From Clavibacter michiganensis (GTDB lineage: Bacteria > Actinomycetota > Actinomycetes > Actinomycetales > Microbacteriaceae), in NCBI RefSeq assembly GCF_021216655.1, contig NZ_CP080437.1, positions 3,038,001 to 3,102,000 on the forward strand: DNA of 64,000 nt. The letters are read 5' to 3'. The number at the start of each line of letters is the position of its first letter. Position 1 is the first letter of the stretch. This document shows, piece after piece, positions 16,777 through 24,711 of the stretch. Below the pieces are notes generated by a model, which saw only the letters and a program-made list of their open reading frames with translations, was not told the DNA's origin and searched no databases. Both the position numbers and the translations under genes were made by a program.

Positions 16777-17462
16777 CGCTCTCCGTGCTCGGCCTCGCCC
16801 TGCTCGACAGCCTCAACCCGTCCGCCATCGTCGTGTCGCTGCTCATCGTGGTCGCGCGGTTCGACGACCGTCGGCGCATGGCCGCCTCCCTGCTCGCCTA
16901 CGCCGCCGGCATCACGGTCGCCATGGTGGGCGTGGGCGTCGCCCTCATGCTCGGGCTGCGGGTCCTGATCGACCAGGTCCTCCGCGACGTGCCCGAGCGC
17001 GCCCTCGACGTCGCGCAGCTCGTGGTCGGGGTGATCATCCTGCTCATCGGGGCGCTGACGCCCGCCAAGCCGAAGCGGGCGCGCCGCCCGCTCGACCTCG
17101 ACCGGGGCGCGGGGCGCCTGTTCGTGCTGGGGCTCGGCGTCACGGTCGTGGAGCTGTCGAGCGCGCTGCCGTACCTGGCGGCCGTCGGGATCCTCACGAG
17201 CGCCGATCTCCCGCCGGTGCAGTGGGTCGCGTGGCTGGTCGCCTACAGCGCCGTCGTGGTCCTGCCCGTCGTGCTCATCCTGCTGATCGGGCTGGCCACG
17301 GCCTCCCGTGAGGGCGCGCGCGAGTGGGCCGCGAAGCGGGCCGACTCCATGCGCCAGGCGGGACGCGGCCTGATCCTCACGATCCTGTTCCTGCTCGGCC
17401 TCTTCCTCACCGCGGACGCCGTCACCCGGCTCGGCGTGTTCGACGGGCTGCCGGGGGCCTGA
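16773..17462 (+). CDS. GAP family (LysE-like) membrane protein
   Basis: A 229-residue membrane protein with about six helices. It has the family hallmarks LLDSLNPSAI near the start, VVELSSALPYLAAVGIL in the middle and a charged loop between helices 3 and 4 (AKPKRARRP). The family includes Sap, which helps move sulfolipid in mycobacteria. As last gene of the lipolanthine-like operon, it may assist export of the acylated product or alter the membrane for immunity. GTG 16773 is chosen because it overlaps the upstream frame and directly begins the first helix. Confidence 0.75.
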   Translation: MTLSVLGLALLDSLNPSAIVVSLLIVVARFDDRRRMAASLLAYAAGITVAMVGVGVALMLGLRVLIDQVLRDVPERALDVAQLVVGVIILLIGALTPAKPKRARRPLDLDRGAGRLFVLGLGVTVVELSSALPYLAAVGILTSADLPPVQWVAWLVAYSAVVVLPVVLILLIGLATASREGAREWAAKRADSMRQAGRGLILTILFLLGLFLTADAVTRLGVFDGLPGA

Positions 17463-17496
17463 CGCGACCTGCGCCGCGTCGGGCCCGCGCCGCGCG

Positions 17497-18336
17497 TCAG
17501 TCCTCGTCGGCGGAGGACCCCGTCTTCCCGTGCGCCGCGACCGACACGTCCTCCCACTCCCGCCACGTCGCGAGGCGCGACGCGTAGTCCTGCTCCGCGA
17601 TGGCGAGCGGGCCGTCGCCGAGGAAGATCCGCAGCGGCGGCTCCTCCGCGTCGACGATCGCGAGGATCGCGTCGCGCGTCGCCGTCGGGTCGCCCGGCGT
17701 CGTGTTCTTGTATCCCTCGGCCCGGCGCTCCCGCATGCCGTCGTAGGCCGCGATCGGCTCGCTGCGCTTGGCCGACGCGCCCGACCAGTCGGTGCTGTAC
17801 CCGGCGGGCTCGACGAGCGTCACGTGGATCCCGAACTCCGCCACCTCGAGCGACAGCGACTGGCTGAGGCCCTCGAGCGCCCACTTCGACGCGTGGTAGA
17901 TGCCGGTGGTGGTGAACGCGCTGATGCCGCCGATGCTCGAGACCTGCACGATGTGCCCGGATCCCTGCTCGCGCATGATCGCGACTGCGGCCTGCGTGAT
18001 CCAGAGCGCGCCGAACACGTTGGTCTCGAACTGGCCGCGCGCCTCGTCCTCGGTGATCTCCTCGATCGCGCCGAACTGGCCGAAGCCCGCGTTGTTGACG
18101 ACGACGTCGAGCGAGCCGAAGCGCTCCGCCGCCTGCTGCACGGCGGCGATGCCGGCGTCGCGGTCGGTGACGTCGAGCCGGAGGGGGAGCACGGCGTCGC
18201 CGTGCCGCTCGACGAGCGCGTCGAGGGCGGAGGTGTCCCGGGCCGTCGCGGCGACGCGGTCGCCGCGCTCGAGCGCCGCCTCCGCCCACTCGCGGCCGAA
18301 GCCCTTGGACGCGCCGGTGATGAACCACGTCTTCAT
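17497..18336 (-). CDS. short-chain dehydrogenase/reductase
   Basis: A 279-residue classical SDR: cofactor motif TGASKGFG at residues 7-14, NNAG near 83, the catalytic Ser in VSSIGG and the YxxxK of YHASK. Arg near the first strand (ATARD) suggests preference for NADP(H). Substrate unknown; close relatives are usually annotated only as SDR oxidoreductases. The start ATG at 18336 follows AGAGGAC. It is convergent with the end of the lanthipeptide operon and divergent from the DUF3151 gene. Confidence 0.9.
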   Translation of the reverse strand: MKTWFITGASKGFGREWAEAALERGDRVAATARDTSALDALVERHGDAVLPLRLDVTDRDAGIAAVQQAAERFGSLDVVVNNAGFGQFGAIEEITEDEARGQFETNVFGALWITQAAVAIMREQGSGHIVQVSSIGGISAFTTTGIYHASKWALEGLSQSLSLEVAEFGIHVTLVEPAGYSTDWSGASAKRSEPIAAYDGMRERRAEGYKNTTPGDPTATRDAILAIVDAEEPPLRIFLGDGPLAIAEQDYASRLATWREWEDVSVAAHGKTGSSADED

Positions 18337-18481
18337 GGGGATGTCCTCTCGTAGGTACCCCTCCGCCAACGTCGTGCGCGGCCCGCGCATGCCCCGGATC
18401 CCGGGATCCCCTCCCCAGGCGCGCTCGGCGGACACCCGCGACGGGATCCGCCCGCCCTCGGGACCCGCAGGACCGCCTTGG

Positions 18482-18487
18482 TAGGAT
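18482..18487 (+). promoter_or_regulatory. -10 box TAGGAT, leaderless start
   Basis: TAGGAT lies five bases before the GTG at 18493. There is no ribosome-site spacing, so the transcript probably begins at or next to the start codon. No convincing -35 box is visible. Confidence 0.5.
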
Positions 18488-18492
18488 CGAGT

Positions 18493-18969
18493 GTGACTGG
18501 AGAGAACCTGCTCGGCGTGCCCGAGACGCGCCTGGCTGACGAGCCCGAGGTCGCCGCCCGCATCCAGGATGCCGACGGCCACCACGACACCCTCGGCGCC
18601 ATCGCCGCCGACCACCCGCAGTCGTCGCTCGTATGGGCGCTCCTGTCGGACTCCGCGTACGTCCAGGGCGACCGCATCGCCTCCTACGCCTTCGCCCGCG
18701 TCGGCTACCACCGCGGCCTCGACTCGCTGCGGAAGTCCGGCTGGAAGGGCCAGGGCCCCGTGCCGTGGAGCCACGAGCCCAACCGCGGCGTCCTCCGCTC
18801 CCTCTACGCGCTGCGTCGCGCGGCCGCCGCCATCGGCGAGGAGGACGAGGTCTCGCGCCTCAGCGCCTTCCTGCGCGATGCGGATCCCACGGCGGCCGGC
18901 CACATCGAGGCGATGACGGCCGGGGCGCTCCCGCCCACGGAGGCCATCGTCATCCGCGGCCAGGACTGA
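18493..18969 (+). CDS. DUF3151 family protein
   Basis: A 158-residue soluble protein conserved in actinobacteria. Recognisable family segments are WALLSDSAY, ASYAFARVGYHRGLDSLRKSGWKGQGPVPWSHEPNRG and LRRAAAAIGE. It has no known catalytic motif and its function is unknown. GTG 18493 fits the promoter position. An in-frame TTG at 18478 would lie upstream of that promoter and is less likely. It sits just upstream of purA, a neighbour often seen in this group. Confidence 0.85.
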   Translation: MTGENLLGVPETRLADEPEVAARIQDADGHHDTLGAIAADHPQSSLVWALLSDSAYVQGDRIASYAFARVGYHRGLDSLRKSGWKGQGPVPWSHEPNRGVLRSLYALRRAAAAIGEEDEVSRLSAFLRDADPTAAGHIEAMTAGALPPTEAIVIRGQD

Positions 18970-18988
18970 CCCACCGCTCCACACCTCC

Positions 18989-19009
18989 GCCCGCACCACC
19001 GCACGCCAC
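18989..19009. repeat. 21-bp exact repeat, copy 1
   Basis: The 21 bases here, beginning GCCCGCACCACC, recur exactly at 53549-53569. Both copies lie just after a stop codon (DUF3151 here, an acyltransferase there). It may be a small dispersed element or compositional chance. Confidence 0.5.
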
Positions 19010-19051
19010 CCGAACCACCCCGACCGACCCGCCCCCGACGAGGAGTGAGCC

Positions 19052-20341
19052 ATGCCCGCAGTAGTGATCATCGGAGCCCAGTGGGGTGACGAGGGCAAGG
19101 GACGCGCGACCGACCTCCTCGGCAGCCGCGTCGACTACGTCGTGAAGTTCAACGGCGGCAACAACGCCGGCCACACGGTCGTCGTCGGCGACGAGAAGTA
19201 CGCGCTGCACCTGCTGCCGTCGGGCATCCTCACGCCGGGCGTCGTGCCCGTCATCGGCAACGGCGTCGTCGTCGACATCGAGGTGCTGTTCCACGAGCTG
19301 GACGCGCTCGCCGCCCGCGGCGTCGACGTCTCGAAGCTCCGCGTGAGCGCCAACGCGCACGTGATCACGCACTACCACCGCACCATCGACAAGGTCACGG
19401 AGCGCTTCCTCGGCAAGCGCCAGATCGGCACCACCGGCCGCGGCATCGGGCCCACGTACGCGGACAAGATCAACCGCGTCGGCATCCGGATCCAGGACCT
19501 CTTCGACGAGAACATCCTGCGCCAGAAGGTGGAGGCGGCCCTCGACGCCAAGAACCACATGCTCGTGAAGATCTACAACCGCCGCGCCATTTCGGCCGAG
19601 GAGATCGTCGAGAGCCTGCTCTCCTACGTGGAGCGCCTGCGCCCGATGGTCGGCGACGCGTCGCTCGAGCTGAACGCCGCGCTCGACGCGGGCAAGACCG
19701 TCCTGTTCGAGGCGGGTCAGGCCACCATGCTCGACATCGACCACGGCACGTACCCGTTCGTCACGTCCTCGAGCGCCACGTCCGGCGGCGCGGCCACGGG
19801 ATCCGGCGTCGCGCCGAACCGCCTCGAGCGGATCATCGCGGTCGTCAAGGCGTACACGACCCGCGTCGGCGCCGGCCCGTTCCCCACGGAGCTGAACGAC
19901 GAGTCGGGCGAGTACCTGCGCGCCAAGGGCTTCGAGTTCGGCACCACCACCGGCCGCCCGCGCCGCTGCGGCTGGTACGACGCGCCCATCGCGCGCTACA
20001 CGGCCCGCATCAACGGCGTCACCGACTTCGTGCTCACCAAGCTCGACGTGCTCTCGGGCCTCGCGACCATCCCGGTCTGCGTCGCCTACGATGTCGACGG
20101 CGTGCGCCACGACGAGGTGCCCGTCTCGCAGTCCGACTTCCACCACGCGACCCCCATCTACGAGGAGTTCCCGGGCTGGCAGGAGGACATCACCGGCTGC
20201 CGCCGCTTCGAGGACCTGCCCAAGAACGCGCAGGACTACGTCACGGCCATCGAGCGCATGAGCGGCGCCCGCATCTCCGCCATCGGCGTGGGCCCGGAGC
20301 GCGAGCAGGTCGTCGTGCTGCACGACCTCCTCGAGGCCTGA
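19052..20341 (+). CDS. purA: adenylosuccinate synthetase
   Basis: A 429-residue enzyme that converts IMP, aspartate and GTP to adenylosuccinate, the first AMP-specific step. Diagnostic motifs are intact: [14 protein letters not shown] near residue 8, [11 protein letters not shown] near 34, GIGPTYADK and [11 protein letters not shown]. The length is standard. GAGGAG stands six bases before the ATG. It is a single gene here, separate from the purSQL cluster at 57.9-61.3 kb. Confidence 0.98.
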   Translation: MPAVVIIGAQWGDEGKGRATDLLGSRVDYVVKFNGGNNAGHTVVVGDEKYALHLLPSGILTPGVVPVIGNGVVVDIEVLFHELDALAARGVDVSKLRVSANAHVITHYHRTIDKVTERFLGKRQIGTTGRGIGPTYADKINRVGIRIQDLFDENILRQKVEAALDAKNHMLVKIYNRRAISAEEIVESLLSYVERLRPMVGDASLELNAALDAGKTVLFEAGQATMLDIDHGTYPFVTSSSATSGGAATGSGVAPNRLERIIAVVKAYTTRVGAGPFPTELNDESGEYLRAKGFEFGTTTGRPRRCGWYDAPIARYTARINGVTDFVLTKLDVLSGLATIPVCVAYDVDGVRHDEVPVSQSDFHHATPIYEEFPGWQEDITGCRRFEDLPKNAQDYVTAIERMSGARISAIGVGPEREQVVVLHDLLEA

Positions 20342-20343
20342 CC

Positions 20344-20562
20344 CTGATCCACGACGGCTGGGCCGACGACGCCCGCCTCGGCACGGACGCGTCGGACCTC
20401 GCGCGCTTCCTCAGCCGCGCCGACGCCCGCACCATGAACCGCGCGCGCCTGCAGGCGGATCTCGACATGGGCCAAGAGCAGTATGTGGCGGCCTGGCGCG
20501 AGCTGCACCGCTTCGGGTACGTGTCGTCGGCGGAGCTGCGTCGGCTGGTCGTCGAGCGGTGA
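20344..20562 (+). CDS. small hypothetical protein after purA, unusual start
   Basis: A coding-like frame of about 72 residues (HDGWADDARLGTDAS ... RRLVVER) follows purA. No ATG, GTG or TTG is available upstream in this frame, either here or inside the last 60 codons of purA. The candidates are CTG at 20344 or the internal ATG at 20434, which would give only 42 residues. The hydrophilic, helix-prone sequence shows consistent GC at third positions. Function unknown; it resembles a short conserved actinobacterial ORF only in general character. Confidence 0.5.
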   Translation: MIHDGWADDARLGTDASDLARFLSRADARTMNRARLQADLDMGQEQYVAAWRELHRFGYVSSAELRRLVVER

Positions 20563-20574
20563 TGCGCTAGCGGG

Positions 20575-21027
20575 TCACGCGCCGTCCGCGCGCAGCGACC
20601 GCACCATGCCGCGGAGGATCCGCGTGGCCGCCTCCTGGTCGGCGTCGCTGAGGTCGGCCAGCATCCGCAGCTCCACCGCGCGCACGGCCGCGCTCGCCTT
20701 CGCCAGCTGCCGGCGGCCCGCGGCCGTGAGCCGCGTGGGCTGCACCCGGCCGACCGCCTCTCCGGCCGGTCGCGTGACGATGCCGTCGCGCTCGAGGGTC
20801 TGCAGGAGAACGTTCATCGACTGGCGCGTCACGAAGGCGCCGCGGGCGAGGTCGGAGTTCGAGGATCCGGGCCGCTGCGCGAGGAGCTCCAGGCACGAGT
20901 AGTGCGTGATCGTCATGCCGAGCGGGCGCAGGGCCTCCTCCATGGCGGCGCGCAGCGCGCTCGCGGCCTCCTTGAGCAGGTAGCCGAGCGAGGTCGGGAG
21001 GTCGATGCCGTCGTCGCCTTGACTCAT
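20575..21027 (-). CDS. MarR family transcriptional regulator
   Basis: A 150-residue winged-helix repressor. The DNA-binding part spans residues about 40-110 (CLELLAQRPGSSNSDLARGAFVTRQSMNVLLQTLERDGIVTR), with the wing in GEAVGRVQPTRLT. It is divergent from a VOC-family gene, and the space between contains two identical palindromic operators, one over its own start codon. It therefore probably represses itself and the VOC gene until a small-molecule ligand binds. Confidence 0.9.
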   Translation of the reverse strand: MSQGDDGIDLPTSLGYLLKEAASALRAAMEEALRPLGMTITHYSCLELLAQRPGSSNSDLARGAFVTRQSMNVLLQTLERDGIVTRPAGEAVGRVQPTRLTAAGRRQLAKASAAVRAVELRMLADLSDADQEAATRILRGMVRSLRADGA

Positions 21028-21043
21028 GTCAGCAGTCTGACAT
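21026..21043. promoter_or_regulatory. MarR operator 1
   Basis: Perfect palindrome ATGTCAG-N4-CTGACAT. It covers the ATG of the MarR gene, which fits autoregulation. An identical-arm copy lies 28 bases away. Confidence 0.75.
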
Positions 21044-21053
21044 ACGCTCCTTC

Positions 21054-21071
21054 ATGTCAGGCATCTGACAT
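21054..21071. promoter_or_regulatory. MarR operator 2
   Basis: Second perfect palindrome with the same seven-base arms (ATGTCAG and CTGACAT) and a GCAT centre. It sits 18 bases before the VOC start, next to its CAGGAGG ribosome site, so it likely controls that gene. Confidence 0.75.
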
Positions 21072-21088
21072 CGATCGCAGGAGGCACC

Positions 21089-21457
21089 ATGCCCGTCACC
21101 GGCCCCGACTTCATCTCGCTCCAGGTCACCGACCTCGACGCCTCGCGAGTCTTCTACGAGCGCTTCCTCGGCCTCGTCCGCTCGCCCGCCGGACCCCCGC
21201 ACGCCGTCGTCTTCACCACGACGCCCATCGCGTTCGCGCTCCGCGGCGTGGTCCCCGGCACCGACATCGCGGGCACCCCGCAGCCCGGCATCGGCGCGGC
21301 CCTCTGGCTGCACGCGACGGACGTGCAGGGGATCCACGACGCGCTGGTGGCCGACGGGCACCGCATCGTGACCGCGCCGTTCGACGGCCCGTTCGGCCGC
21401 ACGTTCGCGTTCGCGGACCCGGACGGCTACCACGTGACGCTGCACGACAAGGCCTGA
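21089..21457 (+). CDS. VOC family (glyoxalase-like) protein
   Basis: A 122-residue vicinal-oxygen-chelate protein with two beta-alpha-beta-beta-beta modules (FISLQVTDLDASRVFYERFLGL and ALWLHATDVQGIHDALVADGHRIV). It ends in FADPDGYHVTLHD, a usual metal-site region. Such proteins are dioxygenases, lyases or antibiotic-binding resistance proteins. Control by the adjacent MarR regulator suggests detoxification of an aromatic or reactive compound. The ribosome site GGAGG is strong. Confidence 0.88.
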   Translation: MPVTGPDFISLQVTDLDASRVFYERFLGLVRSPAGPPHAVVFTTTPIAFALRGVVPGTDIAGTPQPGIGAALWLHATDVQGIHDALVADGHRIVTAPFDGPFGRTFAFADPDGYHVTLHDKA

Positions 21458-21532
21458 GACCCCCGAGCGCGGGGTGGTGCGAGCGCGGAGGGGGCTGCAA
21501 GCTGGGCCGACCGGATCACGTGGGGTCATCGC

Positions 21533-22282
21533 ATGCGTCGCACGCCGCTCGCCACCGCCGCGCTGGCCGCGCTCGTGCTGCTGTCCGCGTGCGCGTCGGA
21601 TGCGCCCCGGTCGCGCGACGACGCGACGGAGTACGACTGCAATGGCCGCACCGTCGACCGCGCAGCCTACGAGGGACGCGCACCTCTGAGCGGCTCCGCC
21701 CGGACCGCTCTCGCGGAGGCGGCACGGGCCGAGGGGCGGGAGATGGACCTCTCCGACAGCGCGGGCTGGTTCACCCTGGCGGAGTCCGCCACGAGGGTCG
21801 AGGCGTTCCGGGAGCTCGAAGAGCTCGAGGACCTCGGGACCGGGGGGATCCCCTCCGACCACGAGTACCTCGCCATCGAGCTGGTGGACATGGACGGCAC
21901 GGGTAGGTCCTGGCACTCCTGGTCGTCGTCTCCGTGCGCGCTCCGGCTCGATCTCGGCGGGCTCGGCATGGCGACGGTGGCGCTCGCGGACGCGCCGGAC
22001 CCCGCGTCGCGCGACCTCGAATTCCTGGTCGACGAGCACGCCTGCAATTCCGGCGAGGGCGCGGCGGGGCGCATCGCGGTCGTGTCGCTCGAGGAATCGG
22101 AGGGACGCATCGCGGTGGTGCTCGGGGTCCGCCCCCAGGGCGGGGAGTTCGCGACGTGCCCTGGGGGCCCCGCCACCCCGTTCACCGTCTCGCTCGCGGA
22201 ACCGGTGGGGGATCGAGTGGTCGTCGACGCAGGCCTGGTCCTCCCACGCGCCGTGCCGACGGCTGTCCCCCGGCGTCCCTGA
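21533..22282 (+). CDS. predicted lipoprotein, unknown function
   Basis: A 249-residue exported protein. It has a basic start (MRR), a hydrophobic core and the lipobox LLSAC with Cys near residue 21, so it is probably lipid-anchored outside the membrane. The mature part contains several Cys (YDCNG, SPCALR, EHACN, ATCPG) that may pair, and mixed beta-rich sequence. I do not recognise a family. A TGGGGT six bases before the start resembles the leaderless promoters seen elsewhere here. Its 3' end faces a kinase gene on the other strand. Confidence 0.75.
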   Translation: MRRTPLATAALAALVLLSACASDAPRSRDDATEYDCNGRTVDRAAYEGRAPLSGSARTALAEAARAEGREMDLSDSAGWFTLAESATRVEAFRELEELEDLGTGGIPSDHEYLAIELVDMDGTGRSWHSWSSSPCALRLDLGGLGMATVALADAPDPASRDLEFLVDEHACNSGEGAAGRIAVVSLEESEGRIAVVLGVRPQGGEFATCPGGPATPFTVSLAEPVGDRVVVDAGLVLPRAVPTAVPRRP

Positions 22283-22822
22283 GGGTGAGGCGCCAGGCGC
22301 TCCCGCGAGGACCGCCCCCGCGATGCGATCCGCCGCCTCGGCGGGCGTGATGCGCGACGTGTCGACCACCTCCGCCTCCGCGTGCAGCCAGGTGCGCGCC
22401 GCCTCCGCGTAGGGCTCGACGCGGGAGAAGCGGAAGGCGGACGGGCCGAGGTCCTGGTCGTTCTGGATGCGGTCGCGGAGCGTCGCGGTGTCCGCGTGCA
22501 GCACGAAGTGGCGGATCGGGATGCCGTGCCCGGCGAGGCCCCCGCTGATCTCGCGCCAGTACGCCTCGACGAGCACGGTCATCGGCATCACGAGCGTGCC
22601 GCCCGCGTAGTCGAGCACGCGACGGGCCGTCTCGACGACGAGCGGCCGCCACGGGGTCCAGTGCTGGAAGTCGTCCAGCTGCGGGAGCGGCGGCCGGATG
22701 TCCATGAGCACCTCGCCGACCTTCTCGGCGTCGAGGACGCGGCTGTCGGGGATCCGCTCCTGCAGGAGCCGCGCCGTCGTCGTCTTGCCCGCCCCGTGCG
22801 TCCCGTTCAGCCAGATGATCAT
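22283..22822 (-). CDS. AAA/P-loop nucleotide kinase without clear stop
   Basis: The first 180 residues form a small P-loop kinase: GTHGAGKTT at residues 7-15, RVLDAEKVGEVLMDIR, HFVLHADTATLRDRI and a C-terminal VVDTSRITPAEAADRI. It resembles the AAA/chloramphenicol-phosphotransferase-like kinases. No stop follows in this frame. It stays open to base 21029, antisense through the lipoprotein and VOC genes, for 597 codons. The true end is therefore unclear. The other minus frames stop near 22182-22200, which suggests a possible frameshift or a lost stop. The end given is the last position with kinase-like sequence. Confidence 0.7.
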
Positions 22823-22828
22823 GGCCGG

Positions 22829-22834
22829 AAGCTA
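22829..22834 (-). promoter_or_regulatory. -10 box TAGCTT, leaderless start
   Basis: On the minus strand TAGCTT is followed by six bases (CCGGCC) and the kinase ATG at 22822. No ribosome site is present, so a leaderless transcript is likely. Confidence 0.55.
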
Positions 22835-22977
22835 TCGCGGACGCCGCGCCGACGGCATCGGCCGGGCGATGGATCCCGGGTCGCCCTGGTCGGCGGTCGG
22901 ACGGAGGACCAGGCTGGAGGGGCGGCGGGGATCCGGCCCAGCCCGATGACGCGCCCCCGCGCGCGCGGAAGGACACC

Positions 22978-23406
22978 ATGCTCTGCATCGTCTACTCCAG
23001 CACGGCCGAGCGGTCCTTCGACGACATCGACCTCGCCCAGCTCCTCGCGCAGAGCCGCGCGACCAACGAGGCCCACGGTCTCACCGGCCTGCTCGTCCAC
23101 CGGCAGGGGCGCTTCCTCCAGCTCATCGAGGGCGAGGACGCCGACGTCCGGGAGCGCATGGCGGCGATCCTCGCCGACGACCGCCACGGTCGCATCTCCA
23201 CGCTGATGGAGGAGCGCATCGCCGAGCGGCAGTTCCCCGACTGGACGATGGGCATGGCGAAGTACGACGCCCGCGTGGCCGAGCGGATCCCCGGCTACCG
23301 CGACACGTTCGACGACCTGCAGGGCGAGCGCCCGGACGACGCCATCCGGCCCGCGCTCCTCGAGCTGATCCGGTGGTTCCAGGAGGACACGGGCCGGCTG
23401 TCCTGA
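22978..23406 (+). CDS. BLUF domain blue-light photoreceptor
   Basis: A 142-residue single-domain BLUF protein that would bind FAD and sense blue light. The key flavin-site residues are in place: Tyr6 in CIVYSS, Asn30 in SRATNEAHGLTGLLV and Gln48 in GRFLQLIEG. The Trp in FPDWTMGM matches the semi-conserved Trp of the family. About 45 residues after the BLUF core may form the output helices. There is no enzyme domain, so signalling must be through a partner protein not identifiable here. AAGGACACC precedes the ATG. Confidence 0.9.
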   Translation: MLCIVYSSTAERSFDDIDLAQLLAQSRATNEAHGLTGLLVHRQGRFLQLIEGEDADVRERMAAILADDRHGRISTLMEERIAERQFPDWTMGMAKYDARVAERIPGYRDTFDDLQGERPDDAIRPALLELIRWFQEDTGRLS

Positions 23407-23443
23407 CAGGCCCGGTCCCGCGGGTGGCGAACCGCCTAGGCGA

Positions 23444-24382
23444 TCAGGAGGCGGGCGCCGCGCTCCGCCAGAAGCCCGCGAGGAGATCCGCGCTCGCCTC
23501 CGGCTGGTCGACCTGGGCCGAGTGGCCGGCGTCGGCGACGACTTGATAGCGGGCGCCCGCGCGCTCGGCCATGTCGCGCTGCCAGTCCTGCGGCCAGGCG
23601 TCGTCGGCGTCGCCGTGGGAGACGAGCGTCGGGATCCCGGTGGCGCGCAGGTCGTCGACGCGGTCGGTCTGCGCCTGCATGATCTCCAGCGCGCCGAGCA
23701 GCTGCGCGGACGCCGTGCCGAACAGGCGCGTGCGGAACCACGCGACCTCGGGGTCCTCGCCGTCGAGCTGCTCGGGCAGGAACCACAGCGGCCAGAGCCC
23801 GGCGCTGCCCGACGCGCGGACGGCGGCGAGCTGCTCGGAGCGCTCGCCGCGGCTGCGGGGGCCCGAGTTCCAGTGCGTGTAGCTGGCGAAGCGGCCGGGG
23901 TCGCGGATGACGGCCTGGAGCCCGACGACGCCGCCGAAGCTGTGGCCGAGGAGGTGCACGGGGCCGAGGGGCGCGGCCGGTGTCACGTCGGTCGCGACGT
24001 GACGGCCGCCGGATCCGCCGCGGCCCGCGAGCGCGTCGACGACGTGGTGCACGTCCTGGCCGAGGGTCTCCAGCTCGTAGCCCGACGCGTCGACGGGCGG
24101 CTCGGCCTGGCCAGGGCCGGTGGATCCCCACTGCCCGCGCTGCGAGAACGCCACGACCGTGAAGCCGCGGTCGGCGATCGGGCCGAGCACCGGGAAGAAG
24201 TCCTCCTTGGATCCCGTGAAGCCGGGCACGAGCAGCGCGACGGGCGCGGTCGCCGGATCCCCGGTGCGGGCGGGCACGCGCACGGCCGACAGCCGCGCCG
24301 CCGGCACCTCGATCGTGAGGTCCTCCGCGTCCTCGGGCCGGTGCTCGGACAGGGTGCGCGGGGCGCGGGCGTCGGTGCTCAT
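23444..24382 (-). CDS. alpha/beta hydrolase
   Basis: A 312-residue alpha/beta-hydrolase. The nucleophile elbow is GHSFGG, the acid is in SHGDADDAWP and the His in DAGHSAQVDQP. VPGFTGSKEDFF near residue 53 carries the oxyanion-hole region. There is no signal peptide. The substrate is unknown; esterase or lipase-like activity is most likely. It is convergent with the BLUF gene and has its own leaderless-type promoter. Confidence 0.88.
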   Translation of the reverse strand: MSTDARAPRTLSEHRPEDAEDLTIEVPAARLSAVRVPARTGDPATAPVALLVPGFTGSKEDFFPVLGPIADRGFTVVAFSQRGQWGSTGPGQAEPPVDASGYELETLGQDVHHVVDALAGRGGSGGRHVATDVTPAAPLGPVHLLGHSFGGVVGLQAVIRDPGRFASYTHWNSGPRSRGERSEQLAAVRASGSAGLWPLWFLPEQLDGEDPEVAWFRTRLFGTASAQLLGALEIMQAQTDRVDDLRATGIPTLVSHGDADDAWPQDWQRDMAERAGARYQVVADAGHSAQVDQPEASADLLAGFWRSAAPAS

Positions 24383-24388
24383 CCCGTC

Positions 24389-24394
24389 AGCGTA
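24389..24394 (-). promoter_or_regulatory. -10 box TACGCT, leaderless start
   Basis: TACGCT on the minus strand, six bases (GACGGG) before the hydrolase ATG at 24382, matches the TANNNT-N6-ATG pattern seen at several genes of this window. Confidence 0.55.
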
Positions 24395-24423
24395 GGCCGG
24401 GGGTGGCGTCGTGACCGGCGGCG

Positions 24424-24711
24424 TCAGCGCGCCGGGCGGATCGAGAACAGCTCCTGCGGGGTCGCGCCCGTCGCGTCGCAGATGAGGGTGAGGGTGGTGA
24501 AGCGGATGGCCTTGGCGCGGTCGTTCTTGAGGATCGACAGGTTGGCCATGGTGATCCCCGTGCGCGCCGACAGCTCGGTGAGGGTCATCCCGCGCGCCCG
24601 GAGCACCGCGTCGAGGTGGCAGACGATGCGGTGCGGGGTGGCGGGGGAGGCGTCGTCGTCGGAGGGGGCCGGATCCACGGCGCCGCGACGACGCGGGTCA
24701 GACGACGCCAT
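24424..24711 (-). CDS. XRE family (Cro/CI-type) regulator
   Basis: A 95-residue DNA-binding protein. After a 25-residue charged tail it has a helix-turn-helix domain, LDAVLRARGMTLTELSARTGITMANLSILKNDRAKAIRFTTLTLICDATGATPQELF. This is the short YozG-like type usually encoded beside a DUF2975 membrane protein, as here. Its start overlaps the end of that gene by 14 bases, so the two are co-expressed. Confidence 0.9.
   Translation of the reverse strand: MASSDPRRRGAVDPAPSDDDASPATPHRIVCHLDAVLRARGMTLTELSARTGITMANLSILKNDRAKAIRFTTLTLICDATGATPQELFSIRPAR

Noticed and set aside
21029..22282. C-terminal extension of the kinase frame
   Set aside because: It runs antisense through a lipoprotein and a VOC gene and has no protein-like features, so I do not treat it as real coding sequence.
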